This document shows, piece by piece, positions 1 through 7,653 of a stretch of DNA of 9,487 nt. The notes beneath the pieces are model-generated. The model saw only the letters and a program-made list of their open reading frames with translations. It was not told the origin of the DNA and did not search any database. How positions within the stretch are numbered: position 1 is the stretch's first letter; every line of letters begins with the position of its first letter. The position numbers and the translations under genes were made by a program. The DNA is from Deltaproteobacteria bacterium (GTDB lineage Bacteria > Desulfobacterota > Desulfobacteria > Desulfobacterales > Desulfobacteraceae), in assembly GCA_003647385.1 (NCBI GenBank), contig QMMT01000048.1, forward strand, positions 1 to 9,487, in the 5' to 3' direction.

Positions 1-36
1 ATTACAGACTTATCATCAAAAAAGATAATGGGAATT

Positions 37-44
37 AAGGAGGG
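37..44 (+). promoter_or_regulatory. Ribosome binding site of the HybA-like gene
   Basis: A strong Shine-Dalgarno sequence (AAGGAGGG) lies three bases before the ATG at 48 and fixes that start. The 36 bases before it show no convincing promoter, so the operon may begin upstream of the window. Confidence 0.8.
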
Positions 45-47
45 TTT

Positions 48-989
48 ATGGATTTAAGTCGTCGCGGCTTTTTTAAAGTGTTAGGTGCCGGTGGTGCCGC
101 ACTGGGTAGCGGACTGGGTACGGCAAGTGCCAGTGAGATACCGGCACCATCTTTGGATAGTCTGGGCTGCCTGGTGGATACAACACTCTGCGTTGGATGC
201 AGAAAGTGCGAGCAGGCCTGTAACCAGCGCCACAATCTTCCAGCGCCAAAAGAATCTTTCGAGGAATTGACTGTTCTGGAAAAAGAAAGACGTATGGATG
301 AAACATCCTATACAGTTATCAATAAATATTATCCTGAAAATATTGGGACACTGACCTGGCGTGAACGACCGACTTTTGTAAAATTTCAATGCATGCACTG
401 CAATGATCCATCCTGCGTATCCGCCTGCATTGTGGGAGCTTTAACAAAACAGGAAAACGGTGCGGTTATTTATGATGCAAAAAAATGCATCGGATGCAGG
501 TATTGCATGGTCGCCTGCCCTTTTCAGGTTCCGGCTTATGAATATGACAAAGCATTAACCCCTGAAGTAAGAAAGTGTACCTTCTGTTTTGATTATGTAG
601 AAGATGGTGGACTTCCTGCCTGTGCCCAGGTCTGTCCCAGAGAAGTGATGACATTTGGGAAGAAAAAAGATCTTTTAAAGTTGGCTGAATGGAAAATGAA
701 AAATAATCCGGATAAATATGTAGATCATATATACGGCGAAAAAGAAGTAGGCGGAACATCCTGGCTATACCTTGCCTCTGAACCGTTTGATACGATCGGT
801 TTTCCAAAGCTAAGCCACGATGCACCCCCCAGATTAACAGAAAAAATACAGCATTCTTTATTCCAGTATTTTGCTGCCCCTATCATTCTCTACTCGGTTC
901 TGGGTGGTGTGATGATGGCAACAGGATTTATGAAAAACGGTAAAAAAGATAAAACATCTCAAAAAGGAGATACCCATGAGTCATCATGA
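48..989 (+). CDS. HybA-type periplasmic four-cluster ferredoxin subunit with C-terminal membrane anchor
   Basis: Electron-transfer subunit of a membrane oxidoreductase, 313 residues. Seen: an N-terminal twin-arginine motif (SRRGFFK, residues 4-10) followed by a hydrophobic Gly/Ala-rich stretch and an Ala-Ser-Ala region, so it is exported folded by Tat. Four cysteine groups follow the DmsB/HybA pattern: C48-C51-C54-C58, C115-C118-C123-C127, C147-C150-C153-C157 and C177-C180-C192-C196, enough for four [4Fe-4S] clusters. A single hydrophobic helix at about 271-295 precedes a lysine-rich tail, as in HybA of hydrogenase-2, and would anchor the protein with its clusters in the periplasm. The stop overlaps the start of the next gene by 14 bases, and that gene encodes a HybB-like domain, so the two very likely form one quinone-linked module. 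No hydrogenase subunit is visible, so the HybA likeness reflects architecture rather than proven hydrogen metabolism. Confidence 0.93.
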   Translation: MDLSRRGFFKVLGAGGAALGSGLGTASASEIPAPSLDSLGCLVDTTLCVGCRKCEQACNQRHNLPAPKESFEELTVLEKERRMDETSYTVINKYYPENIGTLTWRERPTFVKFQCMHCNDPSCVSACIVGALTKQENGAVIYDAKKCIGCRYCMVACPFQVPAYEYDKALTPEVRKCTFCFDYVEDGGLPACAQVCPREVMTFGKKKDLLKLAEWKMKNNPDKYVDHIYGEKEVGGTSWLYLASEPFDTIGFPKLSHDAPPRLTEKIQHSLFQYFAAPIILYSVLGGVMMATGFMKNGKKDKTSQKGDTHESS

Positions 990-3900
990 AGCAGCAGCGC
1001 CGGTTCAGGAAAAGTTTTTAACGCCCGGTGTCATGGTTATGCTGGGAATGATGGCCATTGGAGGCCTCTTCGTTGCCACCCGGTTTATTTTTGGTATCGG
1101 TGCGGTGACCAATTTAAACAATCAGTATCCCTGGGGAATATGGATCGGTATTGACGTGGCCTCGGGTGTGGCCCTGGCAGCCGGAGGATTCACCACCGGT
1201 GCCATTGCCTATGTATTTAACCGTGATCAATACCATGCAGTTATCAGACCGGCTTTGCTTACCGCCATGCTGGGATATACATTTGTGGTATTGGGTCTTT
1301 TAGTGGATATTGGCAGATACTGGAATATTACCAGTCCGATTTACAATCATAATGGCAATTCCGTGCTGTTTGAAGTGGCCATCTGTGTGATGATTTATCT
1401 CCATGTTCTTTATTTTGAATTTATTCCCATTGTAACAGAACGCTTCATGGGAAAGGTTAACCTTCCCGGCTTTTTATCCGGGCTAAACGATATTACTGAA
1501 ACGGTTCTGGCTATTGCAGACAAAGTAGCGGCAAAAATCATGTTTCTGTTTATCATAGCTGGGATTGTGTTGTCCTGCCTGCACCAGTCAAGTCTCGGGT
1601 CTTTAATGCTCATTGCACCATCCAAGATCCATCCTTTGTGGTACACGCCAATCCTGCCGCTTTTATTTCTTCTCTCAGCCTTTGCCGCAGGATATCCAAT
1701 GGTTGTTTTTGAATCCATCCTGGTATCAACATCCTTTGGAAGGAAACCGGAAATGCATGTATTAACCCCGCTGGCTAAATACATGCCGGTTATGATGGGC
1801 CTTTATTTTGTCGTCAAAGTGGGCGACATGATGGTACGCGGCAGTTATGTCTATCTTCTGGATGGGACCTATCAGTCAAATTCATTCTTAGTTGAAATGA
1901 TTGTCTTTGTATTCATGCCCTTTGTTCTTCTTTTGTCCAGACGCGTCAGAAGATCTCCCGGGCTTTTATTTTTTGCTTCCACTGTTTTTGTTCTGGGCAT
2001 ATTGTTAAACAGGATTAACGTATTTGTAGTTGCCTATACCCCACCCTATAAGTTGGTATCCTATTTTCCTTCTGTGGGTGAAATGTTCATAACGGCAGCC
2101 TTAATCGCTACGCTTATGTTTGTTTACAGAGTCTGCGTTTTTATTTTTCCAGTTCTTGGTGAAGATCCCCATAAAATGACCACAAAAAAAACATCTGCCA
2201 AAAAGGTATCTGCCGTCGGCGTAATCTTTTTAGCTGTTTTATTGATGTGTGTACCCCAGTATTCAGCTCATGCCGCCACTGATTCTCAGACTGCAAAAAC
2301 CCTTTTACCCCTGGAACAGGACATCACCCCATCTATTGCAGATGCACCCAAGATAATGATGATGAATTCCAAGGTAGTCAATAAATACAGCGATCTGTAT
2401 GAACCGGTCCGTTTTATGCACAGCAAGCATGCCAATGTACTCAAAGACTGTACCATCTGTCATCACAGAACTCCCAGGGAAGAAGGTGACAAATATGGCG
2501 AACCGGTTTCCATGATGCAGCTTAAGGAAAAAGAACAACTGCCTGTATCCTGTTCCGCCTGTCATGATCTGCCTTTTGATCCTAAAAATTTGCATACACC
2601 CGGGCTGAAAGGAGCATATCATCAGCTCTGCATGGATTGTCACCGCGAAGCAGAACAGGTTCCCCATGTGCGTGGAGCGATTCAATACTCTGCCATGGTC
2701 AGGGGTCCCATTGCAAGAACGCTTGACACCCGGGCGCCCACAGACTGTCTTGCCTGTCATGCCAAAAAAGTTCCCAATCATAATGAACTGGTTAAATTAG
2801 AAGGAAGTGTCAGGCCGACTGATGTCACAAAAAACTGTCTTTCCTGCCATAAAGATGAAGGGGAAGCCATCTTAAAAACCTCACACTGGAACTGGCATGG
2901 ACCTTCACCCTATACCGTTGGGCATGAAAAAAGAACGGATCTGGGAAAAAAAACAAATACCATAAACAATTTTTGTATCAGTCTTAGCGGAAACTGGGCA
3001 AGGTGTACCTCCTGCCATATCGGCTATGGCTGGGAAGATGATAATTTTGATTTTACGGACATGACAAAAATTGACTGTCTTGTCTGCCATGATACAACCG
3101 GTAAATATAAAAAAGCCCCGCCGGCAGCGGGTATGCCGGTTAAAAACCTGGATTTAATCACCATTGCCCAGAATGTCGGACGTCCCAGTCGGGACACCTG
3201 CGGCATGAATTGCCATTTTGTAGGCGGTGGGGGTGATGCGGTTAAACATGGAGATATGAGCTCATTTTTAAGCAAACCGGACAAAAATCACGATGTTCAC
3301 ATGGGTGTCTCAGGCGGCGGACTGGATTTTAGATGCCAGGACTGTCACAAGACCCGTAACCATATGATTTCAGGCCGGAGTGTATCTGTCCCGGTGGCAG
3401 AAGGAGATCTTTCCTGCGAGTACTGCCATACAGATAAACCCCATATCGGAAGTGAACTTATCGACCACCACTTAAACAAGCATACCCAACATATCTCCTG
3501 CCAGACCTGCCATATACCAATTTATTCAAAGAAAAACCCCACCAAAGTTTACTGGGACTGGTCTGATGCGGGTAAAGATATCAAACCGTCTAAGGATAAA
3601 TATGGGAAAGACAACTTTTCAAAGAAAAAAGGCAGCTTTACGTGGAAAGAAGCTGTAAAACCGGAATATGCATGGTATAACGGAACTGTGGAAAGGTATA
3701 TTATCGGTGATCGGATTAATGAAAACGGGGTCACAGAATTAACAAAACCCGTGGGCAGCTTAAAAGATCCTTCATCAAGGATATATCCTTTCAAAGTCCA
3801 TCGCGGAAAACAGATCTCTGATGCTGTTCATAAACGCCTGATCACACCCAAACTGTGGAAAGGATTCTGGAAGCACAAGGACTGGGACAAGGCTGCCGCA

Positions 3901-4287
3901 GACGGTATGAAAGCTTCCGGCATGGAATACAGCGGAAAATATGAATTTGTAGAAACTGCCATGTACTGGGGTCTTACCCATGAAGTGGTACCAAAAGAGC
4001 AGGCTCTGTCCTGTGCCGAATGCCATGCATCACTGACCAAGGCACCCTATTGCGGCGCGTGTCACCAGGAAAGACCGGATGTGGATTTTGAAGCTCTGGT
4101 TCACAAGGGAGTTGATTTTAAAGTCCTGGCTGAACAGGGACGAGATGTAGGCGCCCTCATTGGTAAAACAAATTATATTGATTACAAAGCGTTAGGGTAT
4201 GATGGCGACCCCATCGAAACCGGCGGCAGATTTGACAAACTGGGTCTTGGTATTAACAAGGATAAAAAGATCCCATTAAATAAATAA
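976..4287 (+). CDS. Fusion of HybB/NrfD-type quinone-interacting membrane protein with a 13-haem cytochrome c (octahaem tetrathionate reductase-like)
   Basis: 1103 residues, start ATG preceded by AAGGAG and overlapping the previous gene. Residues 1-395 form about ten membrane helices with HybB-like motifs (NQYPWGIWIGIDVASG at 49-64, RPALLTAMLGY at 91-101, SVLFEVAICVMIYL at 129-142), the quinone-reactive part. A lysine-rich stretch (401-410), a hydrophobic helix (412-428) and a signal-like AHA-A site follow, then a periplasmic cytochrome. Twelve CxxCH motifs are visible, with first Cys at 492, 526, 552, 591, 621, 677, 701, 787, 814, 842, 1013 and 1026, plus one CX3CH (742-747). The first four resemble a c3/c7-type domain (HSKH before the first haem). 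The segment from 621 on, with CTSCHIGYGW, IDCLVCHDTTG, GGGGDAVKHGD and CQTCHIP, matches my memory of octahaem tetrathionate reductase-family cytochromes. Likely role: take electrons from quinol and pass them through the haem wire, or itself reduce a sulfur oxyanion. Catalysis is unproven. Confidence 0.9.
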   Translation: MSHHEAAAPVQEKFLTPGVMVMLGMMAIGGLFVATRFIFGIGAVTNLNNQYPWGIWIGIDVASGVALAAGGFTTGAIAYVFNRDQYHAVIRPALLTAMLGYTFVVLGLLVDIGRYWNITSPIYNHNGNSVLFEVAICVMIYLHVLYFEFIPIVTERFMGKVNLPGFLSGLNDITETVLAIADKVAAKIMFLFIIAGIVLSCLHQSSLGSLMLIAPSKIHPLWYTPILPLLFLLSAFAAGYPMVVFESILVSTSFGRKPEMHVLTPLAKYMPVMMGLYFVVKVGDMMVRGSYVYLLDGTYQSNSFLVEMIVFVFMPFVLLLSRRVRRSPGLLFFASTVFVLGILLNRINVFVVAYTPPYKLVSYFPSVGEMFITAALIATLMFVYRVCVFIFPVLGEDPHKMTTKKTSAKKVSAVGVIFLAVLLMCVPQYSAHAATDSQTAKTLLPLEQDITPSIADAPKIMMMNSKVVNKYSDLYEPVRFMHSKHANVLKDCTICHHRTPREEGDKYGEPVSMMQLKEKEQLPVSCSACHDLPFDPKNLHTPGLKGAYHQLCMDCHREAEQVPHVRGAIQYSAMVRGPIARTLDTRAPTDCLACHAKKVPNHNELVKLEGSVRPTDVTKNCLSCHKDEGEAILKTSHWNWHGPSPYTVGHEKRTDLGKKTNTINNFCISLSGNWARCTSCHIGYGWEDDNFDFTDMTKIDCLVCHDTTGKYKKAPPAAGMPVKNLDLITIAQNVGRPSRDTCGMNCHFVGGGGDAVKHGDMSSFLSKPDKNHDVHMGVSGGGLDFRCQDCHKTRNHMISGRSVSVPVAEGDLSCEYCHTDKPHIGSELIDHHLNKHTQHISCQTCHIPIYSKKNPTKVYWDWSDAGKDIKPSKDKYGKDNFSKKKGSFTWKEAVKPEYAWYNGTVERYIIGDRINENGVTELTKPVGSLKDPSSRIYPFKVHRGKQISDAVHKRLITPKLWKGFWKHKDWDKAAADGMKASGMEYSGKYEFVETAMYWGLTHEVVPKEQALSCAECHASLTKAPYCGACHQERPDVDFEALVHKGVDFKVLAEQGRDVGALIGKTNYIDYKALGYDGDPIETGGRFDKLGLGINKDKKIPLNK

Positions 4288-4311
4288 CGATAAAAAATTG
4301 AATTAATTTTC

Positions 4312-4318
4312 AAGGAGG
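4312..4318 (+). promoter_or_regulatory. Ribosome binding site of the monohaem cytochrome gene
   Basis: A near-perfect Shine-Dalgarno sequence (AAGGAGG) sits five bases before the ATG at 4324. It settles the start and suggests strong translation of this small cytochrome relative to the gene after it, whose site (GGAG at 4674-4677) is weaker. Confidence 0.75.
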
Positions 4319-4323
4319 TAAAA

Positions 4324-4653
4324 ATGATTAAAAAATTTACAATAGCAGCAATCGCAATGGCTTTTCTGACAGTGTCAATCGGGGTTAGTATGGCTGGGGA
4401 AAAAGGAAATGCCCGTAAAGGCAAGTATCTTTTTCGCAAAAACTGCAGAACCTGTCATTTGGAAGGCGGATCTGCCAAGGAGCTCAGTCCTGTCAGCAAA
4501 ACCCAGGCAGAATGGCAAAAAGTTTTTGACAATATTGATCAACTGGCATGTAAAGATGAATGGGCAAAGCTGTCTGAAAAAGACAATCTGGATATTTATG
4601 CACATCTGTATGGACACGCGTTTGATTCACCGTCTCCTGCCAAATGTAAATAA
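4324..4653 (+). CDS. Small secreted monohaem cytochrome c
   Basis: 109 residues. A Sec-type signal peptide (Lys-Lys at 3-4, hydrophobic core to about 22, cleavage likely after SMA at 24) is followed by one haem motif, CRTCH at 41-45, within RKNCRTCHLEGG, the usual setting of class I cytochromes. The mature part is only about 85 residues. No methionine follows the haem site, so the usual Met axial ligand is absent. His94 and His98 near the C-terminus are candidates, or the haem may be five-coordinate. Two further cysteines (C76 and C108) could form a disulfide in the periplasm. It lies 36 bases after the multihaem fusion and 30 bases before the molybdoenzyme, so a shuttle role between them is a fair inference. 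I do not recognise a named family. Confidence 0.88.
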   Translation: MIKKFTIAAIAMAFLTVSIGVSMAGEKGNARKGKYLFRKNCRTCHLEGGSAKELSPVSKTQAEWQKVFDNIDQLACKDEWAKLSEKDNLDIYAHLYGHAFDSPSPAKCK

Positions 4654-4683
4654 AAGGCGCCATTTATTAATCTGGAGAAAATA

Positions 4684-6876
4684 ATGTCAGAAAGAATAAA
4701 CAATTTAATTACCAGGCGTAAATTCTTACAATTGTCCGGGGTCCTTGCAGCGACTACTGCGGTTACCAACCCCTGCCGGGTTTTGTATGCCCTGACCAAG
4801 GATTCAGGTGAAAAAAGTGCATCCCAAATCCGGGAAGTTTTTTCTGCCTGTGACATGTGCTTTAACAAGTGCGGCCTTATAGCACAGGTTGAAAATAATG
4901 TTGTTAAAAAGCTCGATCCCAATCCTAAATCTCTAAAATCCAGAGGAATGCTGTGTGCCAGGGGTAATGCGGGTGTAAAGCAGCTCTATGATCCTGACCG
5001 ACTCAAGTATCCTTTGTTAAGAAAAGGGGCACGGGGGGATGGAAAATGGCAGCGGCTAAGCTGGGACCAGGCACTGGATCATGCGGCTGAACAGCTTGAT
5101 AAAATCGGAAAAGAATACACCCGGTGTGGTTTTCTCTTCATGGCTGGTACAGACATGCAGTCAACGTTTGTACATCAGTTTGCAGAAGCGTATGGGTCCT
5201 ATAATGTTATTTCACATGAATCTAATTGTCTTTTAAGCCGTAACAGAGCCTTTTTAGATACTTATGGGGTGATGCCCACGCCGGATGTATTGAACTGCAA
5301 ATATGTAATTATGCCCGGCTCCAACAGGTTCGAAGCTCTTGTAACACCGGACAGTATGGACTTAATGACCGCAAAGGAAAATAAAAGTAAACTGGTTGTC
5401 TTAGATCCCCGATTTACAAAAACGGCCACCCTTGCCGATGAATGGTATCCCATCAAACCGGGTACGGATATGGCATTTTTTCTCGCTGTTGCCCATGTCA
5501 TTATTAAAGAAGAGTTGTATGACAAAACTTTTATAAAAAATAAAACCTTTGGGTTTGAAGAATTAAGAGAGCATGTTAAGCAATATACACCTCAGTGGGC
5601 AGCAAAAGAGACCGACATACCTGCAAAGGATATTCTAAGAATCGCAAGGGAAATTGCTGCCGCTGCACCTTCAGCCATGATTTATCCAGGTCGAAGAAGT
5701 TCAGATTATGAAGATTCCACACAGATCAGAAGATCCTATGCCATCGTGAATGCATTATTAGGCAACTGGGATCAAAAAGGGGGGTTGCTGGTTCCAAAAA
5801 AGGTCAAACCCGGGTCAATGCACATCGAAGCACCCTTTTATGAAGACAACCCGGATGATCGGGTTGATGCGGGAAGAGCCCAGATGATGTTTGATGAGGA
5901 AGGATCTTTCAAACATACCCGGGATGCGGTAATTGAGGGAAAGCCCTACCCGATTAAGGGTTGGATGACCTATAAGACCAATCCCATGCAGACAGGTGCC
6001 AACCGAAACAAGACTATTAAAATGATCAATACGCTTGATTTCATGATGACGGTGGATATTGCCATGAGTGATACCGCATGGATGGCGGATCTGGTTCTGC
6101 CGGCACCCAGTTATCTGGAAAGACAGGACCCTTTGTCTGCCTTTCTTGCATCTTCTACCTGTAGCGGCGTGATTACCCGTGATCCTGTTGTTCCTGCCTT
6201 GTTTGAATCAAAGCCTGTATTCTGGATCGTAAAGGAACTGGCCAAACGCCTGGATCTTGGAGAATTTTTTAACTTTACAGTGGATGATTTCAGAAAAGCA
6301 CAACTCAAAAAAATTCCGGAGGTGGCAAAAGCACTTAAGGAAGACGGTGTCTATAATATTACAGGGCCTAGTTTTGGTATTCACAAGGGCAAGCCATTTA
6401 AGACCCGATCTAAAAAGATTGAATTTTTTAATACCCGGTATAAAGATAAAGGAATAGATCCCATGCCGGTATACAAGCCTCCGTTGGTCATTCCTGAAAA
6501 TCATTTCCGTATAGTCGTGGGACGAAATGCCTATGTCACCCAGAGCGCCAGTACCAATAATTCTCTTTTGTGGGAACTTGCAAAAGAAAATACCCTCTGG
6601 CTGCATCCAAAGTCTGCTAACACGTTGGGTATTAAAAACGGGGAGACCGTCAGGGTGTCAAGCAGTGCCGGAAACGTAACTATTAAAACAAGAGTTACAA
6701 AAGAGACAAGACCGGACACCGTTTACATGGACACAGGATTCGGAGTGTTGTCAAAAGGCTTGACTAATATTTTCGGAAAAGGTGCCTGTATTGCCGAGAT
6801 ACTGGAAGATAAAGCAGATAAAATTTCCGGTAACATGGCCATGCACGAAACCTTTGTGAGGATAAGTAAAACATGA
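4684..6876 (+). CDS. Molybdopterin oxidoreductase catalytic subunit, polysulfide/thiosulfate reductase-like
   Basis: 730 residues, complete, close to the usual length of PsrA/PhsA. It carries a twin-arginine signal (TRRKFLQL, residues 10-17), so the folded, cofactor-loaded enzyme is exported by Tat. A [4Fe-4S] site follows: C56-x2-C59-x3-C63-x27-C91, with CARGNAG after the last Cys, where Arg replaces the Lys of nitrate reductase and formate dehydrogenase types. SHESNCLLSRNRAF (177-190) puts C182 where the molybdenum ligand is expected; a Cys there fits the PsrA/PhsA/ArrA group better than the Ser of DMSO reductases. The C-terminal region from about 600 on (HFRIVVGRNAYVTQSAS, LWLHPKSANTLGIKNGETV) is the molydopterin dinucleotide-binding domain. 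The next gene is its probable ferredoxin partner. The sequence does not settle the substrate; polysulfide, thiosulfate, tetrathionate, arsenate and selenium oxyanions all remain possible. The rhodanese neighbour favours sulfur. Confidence 0.92.
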   Translation: MSERINNLITRRKFLQLSGVLAATTAVTNPCRVLYALTKDSGEKSASQIREVFSACDMCFNKCGLIAQVENNVVKKLDPNPKSLKSRGMLCARGNAGVKQLYDPDRLKYPLLRKGARGDGKWQRLSWDQALDHAAEQLDKIGKEYTRCGFLFMAGTDMQSTFVHQFAEAYGSYNVISHESNCLLSRNRAFLDTYGVMPTPDVLNCKYVIMPGSNRFEALVTPDSMDLMTAKENKSKLVVLDPRFTKTATLADEWYPIKPGTDMAFFLAVAHVIIKEELYDKTFIKNKTFGFEELREHVKQYTPQWAAKETDIPAKDILRIAREIAAAAPSAMIYPGRRSSDYEDSTQIRRSYAIVNALLGNWDQKGGLLVPKKVKPGSMHIEAPFYEDNPDDRVDAGRAQMMFDEEGSFKHTRDAVIEGKPYPIKGWMTYKTNPMQTGANRNKTIKMINTLDFMMTVDIAMSDTAWMADLVLPAPSYLERQDPLSAFLASSTCSGVITRDPVVPALFESKPVFWIVKELAKRLDLGEFFNFTVDDFRKAQLKKIPEVAKALKEDGVYNITGPSFGIHKGKPFKTRSKKIEFFNTRYKDKGIDPMPVYKPPLVIPENHFRIVVGRNAYVTQSASTNNSLLWELAKENTLWLHPKSANTLGIKNGETVRVSSSAGNVTIKTRVTKETRPDTVYMDTGFGVLSKGLTNIFGKGACIAEILEDKADKISGNMAMHETFVRISKT

Positions 6877-6913
6877 TTTACATGATAAAATTTATATGTA
6901 AGGGATATAAAGC

Positions 6914-7561
6914 ATGACACAACGCAAAAAATACGTCATTATTGTTGATGCTGCAAAATGTATTGACTGCAAAGCCTGCATGATTGCATGCAAAGTTGAG
7001 AACAATGTCCCGGAGGGATTTTGGCGCAATTGGATCAATGTCCTTGGTGGTGAAAACGGCTCGGTCAGGACAGAATTTCAACCCAGTCAGTGCATGCAGT
7101 GTGATGATCCCTCGTGTGTGGCTGCCTGTCCGGTCCAGGCAACATATAAACAGGATAATGGATTGGTGGTAATTGATCCGAAAAAATGCATCGGGTGTGG
7201 TAATTGCGTAACTGCCTGTCCATACAAGGCGCGTTACAGGAATCCTGACAAAAAGATTGCAGACAAATGTGACTTTTGCGAAGATCGTTTAAACCGGGGA
7301 AAAGAGCCGGCAGGTGTAGTGACCTGTCCGACCAAAGTAAGGGTCTTCGGAGATATCAATGACCCTGAAAGTCGGGTTGCTAAAATGGTCAAAAAAGAAA
7401 AACTGGTTCAGATTGCAGCACCTCATATCAATACCCGGCCAAATATTTATTATTTTGAAGGCACTCGACTGTTAGACTGGGCTGTAACACCCATGCTTCC
7501 GGGTAATATCAACATGCCGAAAGAATTTTGGAAATCAGAATCAACCTTGGAACAAGGATGA
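6914..7561 (+). CDS. PsrB/PhsB-type ferredoxin subunit of the molybdoenzyme
   Basis: 215 residues with no signal peptide or membrane helix, so it is probably exported through Tat as a complex with the molybdenum subunit, as is known for DmsB/PsrB-type partners. Cysteine groups: C16-C19-C22-C26, C60-C63-C68-C72 and C92-C95-C98-C102 are complete. The fourth is C119-C122...C138, where the expected third ligand in the PAC motif is Gly134 (codon GGT, one base from TGT), so this cluster is incomplete or altered. The chain ends with an RLLDWAVTPMLPGN segment of unknown role. It starts 37 bases after the molybdoenzyme gene with an AAGGG site nine bases upstream. Role: pass electrons to the molybdenum subunit. 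It is distinct from the HybA-like protein at the start of the operon, which has a Tat signal and an anchor. Confidence 0.92.
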   Translation: MTQRKKYVIIVDAAKCIDCKACMIACKVENNVPEGFWRNWINVLGGENGSVRTEFQPSQCMQCDDPSCVAACPVQATYKQDNGLVVIDPKKCIGCGNCVTACPYKARYRNPDKKIADKCDFCEDRLNRGKEPAGVVTCPTKVRVFGDINDPESRVAKMVKKEKLVQIAAPHINTRPNIYYFEGTRLLDWAVTPMLPGNINMPKEFWKSESTLEQG

Positions 7562-7653
7562 TATATTAAGGTGGTTAATATTAATTTACAGTTGTTTGCA
7601 TGGCGGAGTTTTAAGCAAAAAGGCTGTGAAAATTTTAGAAAAGGACGGTGAAA
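7562..7653 (+). other. 92-base gap before the selenoprotein gene, no gene or clear promoter
   Basis: This is the longest gap within the operon. I see an AT-rich palindrome (TTAATATTAA, 7575-7584) and the ribosome binding site AAGGA at 7641-7645, eight bases before the ATG at 7654. A GTG at 7648 is in frame but only two bases from that site, so ATG at 7654 is the better start. No hairpin with a T-run and no convincing -35/-10 pair was found. Confidence 0.5.

Noticed and set aside
48..4287. Hydrogenase operon
   Set aside because: Although the first two genes resemble HybA and HybB, no nickel-iron large subunit or small subunit is present in the window.
48..6876. Numerous minus-strand and alternate-frame ORFs inside the large genes
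   Set aside because: They lie wholly within strongly supported coding regions, lack recognisable domains, and read like reverse translations of the real genes.
7575..7584. Palindrome TTAATATTAA as an operator
   Set aside because: Short AT-rich palindromes are frequent by chance here, and there is no promoter next to it or second copy.
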